From NCBI GenBank assembly GCA_029009035.1, contig JAQXJQ010000068.1, positions 1-11,749 on the forward strand: DNA of 11,749 nt. Direction: 5' to 3'. The DNA is from Oscillospiraceae bacterium. Lineage in GTDB: Bacteria > Bacillota > Clostridia > Oscillospirales > Oscillospiraceae. The notes beneath the pieces are model-generated. The model did no database searches, was not told where the DNA came from, and saw nothing but the letters and a program-made list of their open reading frames with translations. The number at the start of each line of letters is the position of its first letter. Position 1 is the first letter of the stretch. Made by a program: the position numbers and the translations under genes. Shown here piece by piece: positions 6,577-11,749 of this stretch.

Positions 6577-7253
6577 ACACTCAACTCCTTTTTCATCTGA
6601 GCGATACCGTCCAGGACCCGGGTGAGAAAATCAATTTCTTTCCCATCGGGAGAAGCTGCGTTTTTCTGTCCGGCCAGAGCGCGCTGCGCCTTGGCCGCCA
6701 TGTGGTCCAGAAAATCGCCGCGGAGCGGATCGCTGCTCTGCTTTCCGGCCCAAAGCTCAGCCGGAGTCAGCGGTTCCATATCTCCACCCTTTACGGTCAG
6801 ACATGTGTAAAGCCGTTGACCTTCACGGGAGATTGTCTCTTTTTCAATGCGGTAACCATTCTGCTGCAGCCACAGGCGAAGGTCGGTAAACGAAGTCATG
6901 GGCTGCAGTAGGAGCAGCTTTCCTTGCTTTGTCCAGGGAGCCTCGGACAGGATGGCGGAGATCGTCTCGCCTCCCATGCCGGCAATGGCGATGGCGTCCG
7001 TCTCCTGGGAGCCTATGTCGGCAAGGCCGTTGCACAGGCGGAAGGAAATGCGATCGCTGACGCCATATCGCTTCGCGGTCTCTTTGGCGCGCTCGAGCGG
7101 CCCTTCCCGCAGGTCTGCGGCAATGGCGCGGTCAATGCGGCGCTCAAGAATGAGCCGGACCGGCAGATAGGCGTGATCTGTTCCGATGTCCGCCAGAACG
7201 GCGCCGGAAGGCACCTGCTCTGCCACTGAGCGCAGTCGGGGTGTTAGTTCCAT
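6573..7253 (-). CDS. trmK: tRNA (adenine(22)-N1)-methyltransferase
   Basis: The 226-residue protein matches TrmK, which makes m1A at position 22 of tRNAs using S-adenosylmethionine. It opens with the family's ELTPRLRSVAEQVPSGAVLA-type start and has the SAM motif ADIGTDHAYLPVRL at 21-34. The acidic AADLREGPLERA follows at 45-56, then the catalytic-region IAGMGGETI at 90-98 and LLLQPM at 114-119. A helical C-terminal tail (about 160-226) completes the usual two-domain layout. The ATG at 7251-7253 has a CCGGAGG site five bases away. A terminator hairpin ends only 17 bases before the start, leaving no room for a separate promoter between them. Transcription therefore comes either from read-through of the DUF1858 unit or from a promoter inside that gene. 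It overlaps nif3 by four bases. Confidence 0.93.
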   Translation of the reverse strand: MELTPRLRSVAEQVPSGAVLADIGTDHAYLPVRLILERRIDRAIAADLREGPLERAKETAKRYGVSDRISFRLCNGLADIGSQETDAIAIAGMGGETISAILSEAPWTKQGKLLLLQPMTSFTDLRLWLQQNGYRIEKETISREGQRLYTCLTVKGGDMEPLTPAELWAGKQSSDPLRGDFLDHMAAKAQRALAGQKNAASPDGKEIDFLTRVLDGIAQMKKELSV

Positions 7254-7270
7254 AAAAACCTCCGGATAAA

Positions 7271-7298
7271 TGAAAAGAGCGGAAAACCGCTCTTTTCA
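7271..7298 (-). terminator. Intrinsic terminator after the DUF1858 gene
   Basis: A 12-bp perfect stem (7271-7282 with 7287-7298; minus-strand arm TGAAAAGAGCGG) has a TTTT loop and a U-rich 3' arm followed by TTTAT on the minus strand. It begins about 12 bases after the DUF1858 stop. Because it lies just ahead of the trmK ribosome site, it may act as a partial terminator or attenuator. Confidence 0.8.
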
Positions 7299-7310
7299 AA
7301 AGGTGTTCGT

Positions 7311-7508
7311 TTAGTCAATCATGCTGTTCAGCTTCTCAAGCAGAGCGGTGACATCCACACCGTGCACCATGCAGGCCTGCTCGACGGTCTCGCCTCTGGA
7401 AGAGGGGCAGCCCAGGCAGTGCATACCGATGGCCAGAAAGGCGGGAGCAGTCTGAGGAGCGATGTCCAGAATATCGCCGATGATGGTATCCTTCGTGATC
7501 TTAGCCAT
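7311..7508 (-). CDS. DUF1858 domain protein (small CxxC protein)
   Basis: The 65-residue protein starts MAKITKDTIIGDILDIAPQT and contains GMHCLGCPSSRGETVEQAC. This is the DUF1858 signature, with the conserved Cys31-x-x-Cys34 pair and a third cysteine at 46. The domain is found alone, or fused to ScdA-type or hybrid-cluster-associated proteins, and is often linked to nitrosative-stress or iron-sulfur functions; a specific role for the solo form is not established. I use the ATG at 7506-7508 rather than an in-frame start at 7595. A strong AAGGAGG site lies at 7518-7524, and the upstream promoter would place the transcript start after 7595. The gene is a single-gene unit with its own promoter and terminator. 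The cysteine pair suggests redox activity or metal binding, but that is inference. Confidence 0.88.
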   Translation of the reverse strand: MAKITKDTIIGDILDIAPQTAPAFLAIGMHCLGCPSSRGETVEQACMVHGVDVTALLEKLNSMID

Positions 7509-7546
7509 TGAAAATGACCTCCTTGCGTAATATGTCGATCGCATAT

Positions 7547-7575
7547 AGTATAACCAAAACCGAATGAATTTGCAA
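7547..7575 (-). promoter_or_regulatory. Sigma-A promoter of the DUF1858 gene
   Basis: On the minus strand TTGCAA (7570-7575) and TATACT (7547-7552) are separated by 17 bases. This places a start about 30 bases before the ATG at 7508, with the AAGGAGG site in between. It supports independent expression of the small gene, and its location shows that the aminotransferase upstream is not its only source of transcript. Confidence 0.75.
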
Positions 7576-7595
7576 GGGCTTCGGGGAAAAAGCAA

Positions 7596-8789
7596 TCAGA
7601 TTTCGGCCAAAAATGCTTCCAGACGATCCAGGCCCTTCCGGATGTTCTCCATGGATGCGGCGTAAGACCAGCGCACAAAGTTGGGCGCACCAAAACCGCT
7701 GCAGGGAACGGTGGCCACAAGACCGTGCTTCAAAAACGCGGTGGAGAAATCGTCGGAGCTTTGGATCAGTTCACCGTGAATGGTCTTGCCCAGCAGCTTT
7801 TCAATATTCATCATCACATAGAACGCGCCTTCGGGGCGGATGCAGCTGACGCCGGGGATGGCGTTCATACGCTCCACGATATAGTCCCGGCGCGCCTAAA
7901 AGGCCTGACGCATGGTTTCGACCTGCTCCTGAGAGCTGCTGAGGGCCACCTCAGAGGCAGCCTGTGAAACAGCGCAGGGAGAACCGGTGGAATGGCTCAG
8001 GAAGTTGGCCATCACCTTGGCCAGAGGCTGCTCGCACAGGATATAGCCAATGCGCCAGCCGGTCATGGCATAGGCCTTGGATACGCCGTTAATAACGATG
8101 GTATGCTCCTTGATCTCCTTGCCCAGGGAGGCAACAGAGGTGAACTGCCGTCCATCGTAGGTCAAGCAGTAGTAGATCTCGTCGCTGATGATATAGAGAT
8201 CGTGCTCCACGCAGACATCAGCCAGCGCCTTCAGCTCCTCCCTGCTGTACATCATTCCGGTGGGGTTGGAGGGGTTGTTCAGAATGATCGCCTTGGTCTT
8301 GGGGGTGATGGAGGCACGCAGCTGCTCGGGGGTGAGCTTAAAGTCGGCGGCCTCCTCAGTGGTCACGACCACAGGCTCACCGCCCACCATCTTGATCAGC
8401 TCCAGATAGCTGACCCAGAAGGGCGCGGGCAGGATCACCTCATCACCGGGGTTTACCAGAGCGCGCAGGGCGATATAAACACAGTGCTTGGCACCGCTGG
8501 AAACCACTACCTGAGAGGGCTCGTAGGAAATGCCGCAGTCCTCCTGCATGCGCTGGCAGATGGCCTTCTTCAGCGCCGGAGTGCCGGAGGCGGGAGTGTA
8601 GCGGGTCATATTGTTGCGGATCGCCTGCTCCGCGGCAGCTTTGATATGGTCGGGCGTATTAAAATCAGGTTCACCGGCGCCAAAGCTGAGCACATCGACG
8701 CCGTCGGCCTTCATCTGCTTTGCAAGAGAGTCGATGGCCATGGTACTGGAAGCCTGTACCTGAGAAGCAATCATGGAAAGTGGTTTCAA
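7596..8789 (-). pseudogene. Class I/II PLP-dependent aminotransferase (aspartate aminotransferase type), interrupted by an in-frame TAG
   Basis: Read through one stop, the gene gives 397 residues, normal for aspartate/tyrosine/aromatic aminotransferases. Features include FGAGEPDFNTP at 36-46, SSGAKHCVY at 98-105, NNPSNPTG at 171-178, Asp203 and Tyr206 (SDEIYY), the PLP lysine Lys238 in INGVSKAYAMTGWRIGY, and Arg373 (NFVRWSYA), which binds the substrate carboxylate. The TAG at 7896-7898 falls between MRQAF and ARRDYIVERM, a place where Gln (CAG) would be expected; a single C-to-T change explains it. The frame is otherwise intact. The truncated 297-residue product would lack the final 99 residues including Arg373 and should be inactive. 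TAG is also the normal stop of two other genes here, so general recoding is unlikely. The start is a TTG at 8787-8789 with GGAGGG at 8796-8801, behind a strong promoter. A sequencing error or a recent mutation are the main alternatives. Confidence 0.85.
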
Positions 8790-8820
8790 GAGTATCCCTC
8801 CAATTTTTTCTGTCTGAGAC

Positions 8821-8849
8821 ATTATATTGCACAGCTTGCAAAATTGCAA
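8821..8849 (-). promoter_or_regulatory. Strong sigma-A promoter of the aminotransferase
   Basis: On the minus strand TTGCAA (8844-8849) and a perfect TATAAT (8821-8826) are 17 bases apart. The start would lie about 25 bases before the TTG start codon, leaving a short leader with the GGAGGG site. The -35 hexamer is part of a palindrome that may be an operator. Confidence 0.85.
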
Positions 8850-8851
8850 GC
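8834..8851. promoter_or_regulatory. 18-base palindrome over the -35 element, candidate operator
   Basis: GCTTGCAA (8834-8841), AA, then TTGCAAGC (8844-8851) form a perfect 8-bp dyad covering the -35 box and upstream spacer of the aminotransferase promoter. A dimeric repressor bound here would block RNA polymerase. No regulator gene is in the window, so the binding protein is unknown and a chance palindrome cannot be excluded. Confidence 0.5.
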
Positions 8852-8928
8852 ATTTTGTGATAAAAAAGGGCGATTTGTGAATTATGGGGAAAAACGAGTT
8901 GCAAAAGGGCGAAGAGTCTCCAAATAAG

Positions 8929-8981
8929 ATAACAAAAGCAGACAGGGCACGGAGATCCCAAGGGTCCCCTGCCCTGTCTGC
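8929..8981 (-). terminator. Intrinsic terminator of the CoaX-like gene
   Basis: A 12-bp perfect stem (8938-8949 with 8970-8981; arm GCAGACAGGGCA) encloses a 20-base region that can pair further. On the minus strand it is followed by TTTTGTTATCTT. It lies 36 bases after the stop of the CoaX-like gene and separates it from the aminotransferase promoter. Confidence 0.88.
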
Positions 8982-9016
8982 CGGTACAGACCGTATGACA
9001 GCCTTTATTCAGCTGA

Positions 9017-9799
9017 CTATTTCTTTGTTTTCCCGGTGGCTTTCCGGTACAGGTAAAGCAGACCGTTGACCAGCAGATCATGGTCATAGACCAGCTTGTG
9101 GCGGCACTGACGGAACAGCTCAGGCGAGTTTTCTCCGGTCACCACAATGGATGCGGCGGGAGCGCCTGCCGCCCGCTCCATCTCCTCGATCAGCCGGTCA
9201 AAGGCTCCGGCATACCCGTAGATGATACCGGCCCGCATGGAGTCCACCGTGTTGCGTCCCAGAGGACTTGCCACGCCGTCCATTGCGATGTGGGGCAGCT
9301 GAGCGCCGTTGCTGGACAGGGCCTCCAGCGCAATGCTGGCGCCGGGCATGATGGCGCAGCCTTCAAAGGTGTTGCCGCTGATATAGGAGAAGGAGACTGC
9401 GGTGTGGGAGTTGATGACGATCACCGGAGAGGGATGGTCGGTGCAGGCAGCCACGGCGGAGGCGACGATATCGCTGCCCAGTTGGTTATGCACATCTGCC
9501 CTGATGTTCAGTCCGGTTTTGATCCCTGGCCCCACAATGAAAGGGGCTTTCTCCGTAAGGTAAGTGACCGCCTTACTGCACACGCCCGTCATGGAGGGAA
9601 CCACGCTGGAAATGATGGCGCCGCTGACCTCATCCATATTTGCGCTGTGCAGGCGGAACAGATCCAACAGAGAGATGGCGTACTGATCTGCGGTCAGTTT
9701 GGAGTCGGTGCCCATCTCAGAGCGGAAGAACTTTGTTCCATTCTCCCGGAAAAGTGCCACGGTGGTGCGGATATTGCCGATATCAATGGCCAGGATCAT
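9017..9799 (-). CDS. Type III pantothenate kinase-like protein (CoaX family), active-site motif degenerate
   Basis: The 260-residue protein aligns from end to end with CoaX, which phosphorylates pantothenate in the first step of coenzyme A synthesis. Family marks kept include Asp6 in AIDIGN, GPGIKTGLNIR at 90-100, Asp110 in QLGSDIVASAVAA, PLGRNTVDSMRAGIIYGYAG at 179-198 and the C-terminal LLVNGLLYLYRK. Several normally conserved positions differ: the DxGTATTxD-type strand reads VINSHTAVSF (128-137, Asp replaced by Asn130 and Gly by His132), DIGNTNT reads DIGNIRTT, and the late TGGL reads TGEN (221-224). These changes fall in the nucleotide/pantothenate site, so it may be a weak enzyme, have another substrate, or be a non-catalytic paralogue. 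The ATG at 9797-9799 has a modest GGGGG site. It has its own likely promoter and terminator. Whether a canonical pantothenate kinase exists elsewhere cannot be seen. Confidence 0.85.
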   Translation of the reverse strand: MILAIDIGNIRTTVALFRENGTKFFRSEMGTDSKLTADQYAISLLDLFRLHSANMDEVSGAIISSVVPSMTGVCSKAVTYLTEKAPFIVGPGIKTGLNIRADVHNQLGSDIVASAVAACTDHPSPVIVINSHTAVSFSYISGNTFEGCAIMPGASIALEALSSNGAQLPHIAMDGVASPLGRNTVDSMRAGIIYGYAGAFDRLIEEMERAAGAPAASIVVTGENSPELFRQCRHKLVYDHDLLVNGLLYLYRKATGKTKK

Positions 9800-9829
9800 G
9801 CGGTATGCCCCCTTGTTTCTGTTGTCATC

Positions 9830-9858
9830 ATCCTACCATTGACAGGGGGTGAAGTCAA
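9830..9858 (-). promoter_or_regulatory. Probable sigma-A promoter of the CoaX-like gene
   Basis: On the minus strand TTGACT (9853-9858) is followed after 17 bases by TAGGAT (9830-9835), directly after the spoIVA stop. The -35 is a near match and the -10 is moderate. It would give vegetative expression independent of sporulation-controlled spoIVA upstream. Confidence 0.5.
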
Positions 9859-9862
9859 GATG

Positions 9863-11341
9863 TTACAAAATGATGCAGATCAAGCCGCCGGAACCCTCGT
9901 TGATGATGCGCTGGAGGGTCTCGCGCAGCTTCTCCCGTGCCTCGTCCGGCATTCGCTTCAGCTTGTTCTGAAGGTCGTCTCCTACCATTTCATAGAACGT
10001 GCGGCCAAACATATTGGACTGCCAGATCTTTGAAGTGTCGCCCTCAAACTGGCGCAGCAGGTAGTTTATCATCTCTTCCGACTGCTTTTCCGTGCCCATG
10101 ATGGGGGATACTTCCGTCTTGATCTCCGCCTTCATCATATGGATGGACGGCACAGAGGCACGCAGCCGCACGCCGCAGCGTCCTCCCTGCTTTACGATCT
10201 CCGGCTCTTCCAGCGTCATCTCGTCGGCGTCCGGCATAACGATACCGTAGCCGGTGGACTCCACCTGTGACAGGGCGTCCTGTACCTTTTCGTATTTGCG
10301 CTTCATCCCTGCCATATCGGTCAGCTGGGCGATGAGATCGCCGTCATCCCGGATCTCCAGGCCGCATTGCTCGGAGACAGTGCTGTAGAAAAGGCTGCGG
10401 GGAAGCTCCAGCGTGGCTGTGACGATGCCGCTGCCCATGTCGATCCTGTTCAGCACCGCGGAGCTGATGCCGTCATGATCCCCGACGGCAGAAATGGCCT
10501 GCTCCGCATCCCTGATGCTGCGAATGCCGCCGGTCTCCTCACGGAGGGCGTGGTAGACGGCGTTTTTGATCGGATGGTCAAAGGGCAAAACATCCACCCA
10601 GGCCGGCAAAAACAGGTTGATCTGCCGCATGGGAAACTCATGGAGCACACCGCGGATGATCTCAGTGACAGTATCCTCGTCCATCGTCAGACAGTTTACC
10701 GCAAGGCAGGTCACCTGATAGCGCTCCGCGATATCTGCCTGAATGGTCTGGGCCCGTTCGCTGAAGGGCTGCGCGGAGTTGAGCAGCACCACAAAGGGTT
10801 TGCCAAGCTCTTTCAGCTCGTTGATGACCCGCTCCTCCGCCTCCAGATAGTCCTCTCTTGGAATGTCGGTGACCGTGCCGTCGGTGGTCATGACGATGCC
10901 GATGGTGGAGTGGTCGGTAATGACCTTGCGGGTGCCGTACTCCGCCGCTTCGCTCATGGGGATCTCATGGTCGAACCAGGGCGTGGTGACCATGCGCAGC
11001 TCCTCACCGTCATACTGCCCCAGCGCGCCGGGTACCATGTAGCCCACGCAGTCGACCATGCGGATGGAGAAGGTCGTGCCATCCTCCATGGCCAGTACCA
11101 CCGCATCCTCGGGGACGAACTTCGGCTCGGCAGTCATCACCACCCGCCCGGAACCGCTCTGGGGCAGCTCATCTCTGGCCCGATCACGCATATACCCGTT
11201 TTCGATCCTCGGCAACACCATGGTCTCCATAAAGCGCTTGATAAAAGTGGATTTCCCGGTTCGCACAGGTCCCACAACGCCGATATAAATATCGCCCTGG
11301 GTGCGTTGGGCGATATCTTCATACAATCGGTTGCTTTCCAC
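9863..11341 (-). CDS. spoIVA: Stage IV sporulation protein A (spore coat base ATPase)
   Basis: From the GTG at 11339-11341 the product is 492 residues, the same length as Bacillus subtilis SpoIVA. It begins MESNRLYEDIAQRTQGDIYI and has Walker A GPVRTGKSTF at 24-33. Other landmarks are RDRARDELPQS, TAEPKFVPEDA, VDCVGYMVPGA, HSTIGIVMTTDGTVTDIPR, EPEIVKQGG, PSIHMMKAEI, GTEKQSEEM and the C-terminal INEGSGGLICIIL. SpoIVA hydrolyses ATP to polymerise around the forespore, and it anchors coat assembly and cortex formation. The frame is open upstream to 11560, but that extension overlaps the neighbouring gene's LysM-coding end. The AGGAGG site at 11349-11354 sits correctly before the GTG. A sigma-E-like promoter lies at 11373-11401. 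The upstream neighbour encodes a SipL-like partner, separated by a terminator. This is one of the firmest calls in the window. Confidence 0.97.
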   Translation of the reverse strand: MESNRLYEDIAQRTQGDIYIGVVGPVRTGKSTFIKRFMETMVLPRIENGYMRDRARDELPQSGSGRVVMTAEPKFVPEDAVVLAMEDGTTFSIRMVDCVGYMVPGALGQYDGEELRMVTTPWFDHEIPMSEAAEYGTRKVITDHSTIGIVMTTDGTVTDIPREDYLEAEERVINELKELGKPFVVLLNSAQPFSERAQTIQADIAERYQVTCLAVNCLTMDEDTVTEIIRGVLHEFPMRQINLFLPAWVDVLPFDHPIKNAVYHALREETGGIRSIRDAEQAISAVGDHDGISSAVLNRIDMGSGIVTATLELPRSLFYSTVSEQCGLEIRDDGDLIAQLTDMAGMKRKYEKVQDALSQVESTGYGIVMPDADEMTLEEPEIVKQGGRCGVRLRASVPSIHMMKAEIKTEVSPIMGTEKQSEEMINYLLRQFEGDTSKIWQSNMFGRTFYEMVGDDLQNKLKRMPDEAREKLRETLQRIINEGSGGLICIIL

Positions 11342-11372
11342 TGCAATTCCTCCTCGTCCCATGTTCTGGTTA

Positions 11373-11401
11373 TACTTATGGGGATAAGCAGTCAAATATG
11401 A
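11373..11401 (-). promoter_or_regulatory. Putative sigma-E promoter of spoIVA
   Basis: On the minus strand TCATATT (11395-11401) matches the sigma-E -35 pattern, and CATAAGTA (11373-11380) keeps the CATA core of the -10 with mismatches after it. The gap is 14 bases. The site lies between the upstream terminator and the spoIVA ribosome site. spoIVA is a mother-cell sigma-E gene in Bacillus and clostridia, which fits. Confidence 0.5.
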
Positions 11402-11403
11402 CA

Positions 11404-11440
11404 AGGAAAATGCGCCCTGCCCCTTTGGGGGCAGAGCGCA
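11404..11440 (-). terminator. Intrinsic terminator after the SipL-like gene
   Basis: Stem arms 11412-11423 and 11428-11439 pair over 12 bp with one G-U, and the flanking 11411/11440 adds one pair. A four-base loop joins them, and ATTTTCCTTG follows on the minus strand. It starts right after the upstream gene's stop and ends before the spoIVA promoter, so the two genes are separate transcription units. Confidence 0.82.
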
Positions 11441-11445
11441 TGAGC

Positions 11446-11749
11446 TCATCGGTGAACAGGGATAAGAAGCACCGTTCCGTCGGCAAGGGCATCTCCCTCC
11501 AGATCGTTTGCGCTGCGGATATCCTCCAGGGTGGACCGGCAGGATTTCGCGATATCCCACAGTTCTTCGCCGCTGCTGACCGCGCGGATAACGACCGAGG
11601 GATTGACCTCCTCTTTGGGAGAAACAGCGCTCAGCATGACGGAAGATACATAGGGGATATCGGTCAGCGCGGTCATGCGCCAGGAGAACTCCACATCCAT
11701 GCGCACTTCAAAGCCTCCCGTAACCGGAACGGCGGTGATCTCTCCGATG
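11446..11749 (-). CDS. sipL: SipL-like SPOCS (DUF3794)/LysM protein, C-terminal part (runs off the right edge)
   Basis: The last 100 codons are present. The frame is open to the window edge, reading IGEITAVPVTGGFEVRMDVE at the edge. The segment FSWRMTALTDIPYVSSVMLSAV looks like the end of a SPOCS/DUF3794 domain. It is followed by a C-terminal LysM motif: IRAVSSGEELWDIAKSCRST, then LEDIRSANDLEGDALADGTVLLIP. That order, SPOCS domains followed by a terminal LysM, is the layout of SipL. In Clostridioides difficile the LysM of SipL binds SpoIVA and is needed for coat attachment to the forespore. Here the gene ends 105 bases upstream of the spoIVA start on the same strand, which strengthens the assignment. 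The number of SPOCS domains cannot be counted because the gene is cut off. A different SPOCS/LysM coat protein is the main alternative. The stop is TGA at 11446-11448. Confidence 0.75.
   Translation of the reverse strand, partial: IGEITAVPVTGGFEVRMDVEFSWRMTALTDIPYVSSVMLSAVSPKEEVNPSVVIRAVSSGEELWDIAKSCRSTLEDIRSANDLEGDALADGTVLLIPVHR

Noticed and set aside
7896..7898. Amber recoding to glutamine or pyrrolysine in the aminotransferase
   Set aside because: TAG serves as an ordinary stop for two other genes here, and no suppressor tRNA or pyrrolysine gene is in the window. A point mutation is simpler.
10367..11401. 344-codon plus-strand open frame opposite spoIVA, and similar ones at 9080-10033 and 7992-8927
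   Set aside because: All lie antisense to confidently identified genes (spoIVA, the CoaX-like gene, the aminotransferase). They are rich in His/Gly/Asp, as mirror frames of coding DNA often are, and show no domain motifs.
11342..11560. 73-residue N-terminal extension of spoIVA upstream of the GTG
   Set aside because: It would cross a terminator and overlap the end of the upstream gene in another frame. The GTG at 11339-11341 has a well-placed AGGAGG and gives the family's usual length.
1..11749. A defence system, prophage or other mobile island around the recombinase
   Set aside because: Neighbours are housekeeping or sporulation genes. No phage structural genes, restriction or toxin genes, transposase, tRNA attachment site or direct repeats were seen.

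Overview
The window looks like chromosomal DNA of a spore-forming, anaerobic Clostridia member, most likely an Oscillospiraceae/Flavonifractor-type gut bacterium. The basis is moderate-to-high GC, strong GGAGG ribosome binding sites with frequent GTG/TTG starts, and the endospore genes spoIVA, cwlD and a SipL-like gene. The genus is inferred from general resemblance, not from a marker gene. Almost everything lies on the minus strand; the one clear plus-strand gene is a small cysteine amidase.

Layout from left to right. At the left edge is the first third or less of class II fructose-bisphosphate aldolase (minus strand) with a good sigma-A promoter. Divergent to it is an Amidase_6-type protein (371-904), which converges on a perfect hairpin shared with a zinc phospholipase C-like protein (940-1587). 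Upstream of that come a XerC/D-type tyrosine recombinase (about 1620-2654), a roughly 300-base leader with a striking AT-rich palindrome, and a SAM-dependent methyltransferase (2958-3626). Next are radA (3645-5006), cwlD (5008-5727), the Nif3-family gene (5785-6576) and trmK (6573-7253). These are closely packed and probably largely co-transcribed. A terminator at 7271-7298 separates trmK from a small DUF1858 gene (7311-7508), which has its own promoter.

The right half holds a class I aminotransferase (7596-8789) interrupted by a single in-frame amber codon. Then come a divergent type III pantothenate kinase-like gene (9017-9799) that has lost a hallmark active-site motif, spoIVA (9863-11341), and the 3' end of a SPOCS/LysM protein resembling SipL (11446 to the window end).

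Functionally the window mixes housekeeping genes (aldolase, RadA, TrmK, Nif3, CoaX-like, aminotransferase) with sporulation genes. SpoIVA is the ATPase that forms the base of the spore coat. The neighbouring SipL-like protein is the known type of SpoIVA partner in clostridia, and CwlD makes the muramic lactam of the spore cortex. I see no CRISPR array, rRNA or tRNA gene, insertion sequence, prophage or recognisable defence system. The most unusual items are the aminotransferase nonsense codon, the degenerate CoaX-like protein, the spoIVA/sipL adjacency, and the palindrome plus possible N-terminal extension at the recombinase gene.
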